DNA of 6,217 nucleotides. Source: an uncultured Oscillospiraceae bacterium. GTDB taxonomy: Bacteria; Bacillota; Clostridia; Oscillospirales; Oscillospiraceae. The stretch covers positions 1 through 6,217 of the forward strand of contig CAJOFW010000235.1 in NCBI GenBank assembly GCA_905234005.1, written 5' to 3'. The translations under genes and the position numbers were made by a program. Position 1 is the first letter of the stretch. Every line of letters starts with the position of its first letter. The notes beneath the pieces are model-generated. The model worked only from the letters and a program-made list of their open reading frames with translations. It was not told the DNA's origin and made no database searches. Below, in pieces: positions 6,064 to 6,217 of this stretch.

Positions 6064-6086
6064 AACTAACGGTTAGAGAACTCTAA
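6050..6086. promoter_or_regulatory. Cluster of TTAG/CTAA palindromes over the -10 and start site, probable operator
   Basis: Three overlapping dyads are seen. AGTTAATATATACTAACT (6050-6067) is an 18-bp palindrome with one mismatched pair and contains the -10 box. CTAAC-G-GTTAG (6066-6076) spans the predicted start. TTAGAG-AA-CTCTAA (6073-6086) lies just downstream. Repressor operators commonly take this position. TTAG/CTAA dyads occur in operators of TetR/AcrR and of DtxR/MntR families, so either is possible and the regulator is not in the window. In RNA the third dyad could also form a small GAAC-loop hairpin at the 5' end. Confidence 0.6.
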
Positions 6087-6217
6087 TCACCTTTCAGGCA
6101 CTGCGGTTGGTCACCTCCGATGTACCCGTCTTGTGGGGCATGAAGACGGGCGGCATCACCAAGCCATAATGTTACTCCTCATCTCCTGAACACACACATA
6201 TTTTGACACACTCTCCC
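6070..6217 (+). other. Long structured untranslated leader or small RNA, type unknown
   Basis: At least 148 bases follow the predicted start with no plausible plus-strand gene. The RNA can fold into a nested domain. UUCAGG (6093-6098) pairs with CCUGAA (6185-6190). GGUUGGU (6105-6111) pairs with 6158-6165 around one bulge. GAUG (6119-6122) pairs with CAUC (6154-6157). CCCGUCUU (6125-6132) pairs perfectly with AAGACGGG (6143-6150) over a 10-base loop. The seven-base bulge CACCUCC (6112-6118) is a perfect anti-Shine-Dalgarno. This could be a cis-regulatory leader for a gene beyond the window or a free RNA; I do not recognise a known riboswitch class. The minus strand of the same stretch also has gene-like signals, so strand is uncertain. 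Confidence 0.4.

Noticed and set aside
6120..6143. Plus-strand mini-ORF starting at ATG 6120 (Met-Tyr-Pro-Ser-Cys-Gly-Ala).
   Set aside because: It has no Shine-Dalgarno site. The sequence upstream is an anti-Shine-Dalgarno, and the start lies within predicted helices.
6203..6208. A second TTGACA near the right edge considered as another promoter.
   Set aside because: Only nine bases follow it in the window, so no -10 can be examined, and a lone hexamer is not enough.

Overview
The window looks like a chromosomal stretch from a GC-rich member of the Clostridia, perhaps Oscillospirales. This is inferred from Shine-Dalgarno sites and sigma-A promoters of Firmicutes type, strong G/C preference at third codon positions, and the kinds of genes present (a ComEB-like dCMP deaminase, a clostridial-style Xer recombinase, a membrane-anchored YkuD L,D-transpeptidase, a propionate-CoA-transferase-type enzyme). 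No rRNA, tRNA, CRISPR array or insertion sequence is visible.

Layout from left to right. Bases 1-54 are the first 18 codons of a minus-strand gene, probably queH (epoxyqueuosine reductase). Divergent from it are a dCMP deaminase (147-602), a complete tyrosine recombinase of the XerC/XerD type (729-1703) with a very good promoter of its own, and a membrane-anchored L,D-transpeptidase (1752-3139). The transpeptidase is split by a net -1 frameshift near base 2250, so the sequence as given cannot encode an intact enzyme. A strong hairpin (3162-3197) lies between it and a convergent 541-residue family I CoA-transferase on the minus strand (3252-4877).

The 183-base gap between the CoA-transferase and the next plus-strand gene holds two divergent sigma-A promoters, with an inverted repeat and a 22-bp-spaced direct repeat around and between them. 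The plus-strand gene (5061-5942) encodes a membrane protein of about six helices with YjdF/DUF2238-like motifs. It ends in an intrinsic terminator (5958-5995).

The last 220 bases have no confident gene but are dense in signals: an A-tract and a tandem 10-bp repeat, a near-consensus promoter (TTGACA-N17-TATACT), a cluster of TTAG/CTAA palindromes over the -10 and start region, and then a sequence able to fold into a nested structure closed by a long-range 6-bp helix (6093-6098 with 6185-6190). It contains a near copy of the 3' end of 16S rRNA, including the anti-Shine-Dalgarno. The opposite strand of the same element carries Shine-Dalgarno-like motifs and tiny coupled ORFs, so the acting strand is unresolved. 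This is the part most likely to hold something undescribed.

The genes do not form one pathway. They touch tRNA modification, dUMP supply, recombination or chromosome-dimer resolution, cell-wall crosslinking, short-chain acyl-CoA metabolism and an unknown membrane function. Most have their own promoter, which suggests a core-genome patchwork of single-gene units rather than an operon or a mobile island.
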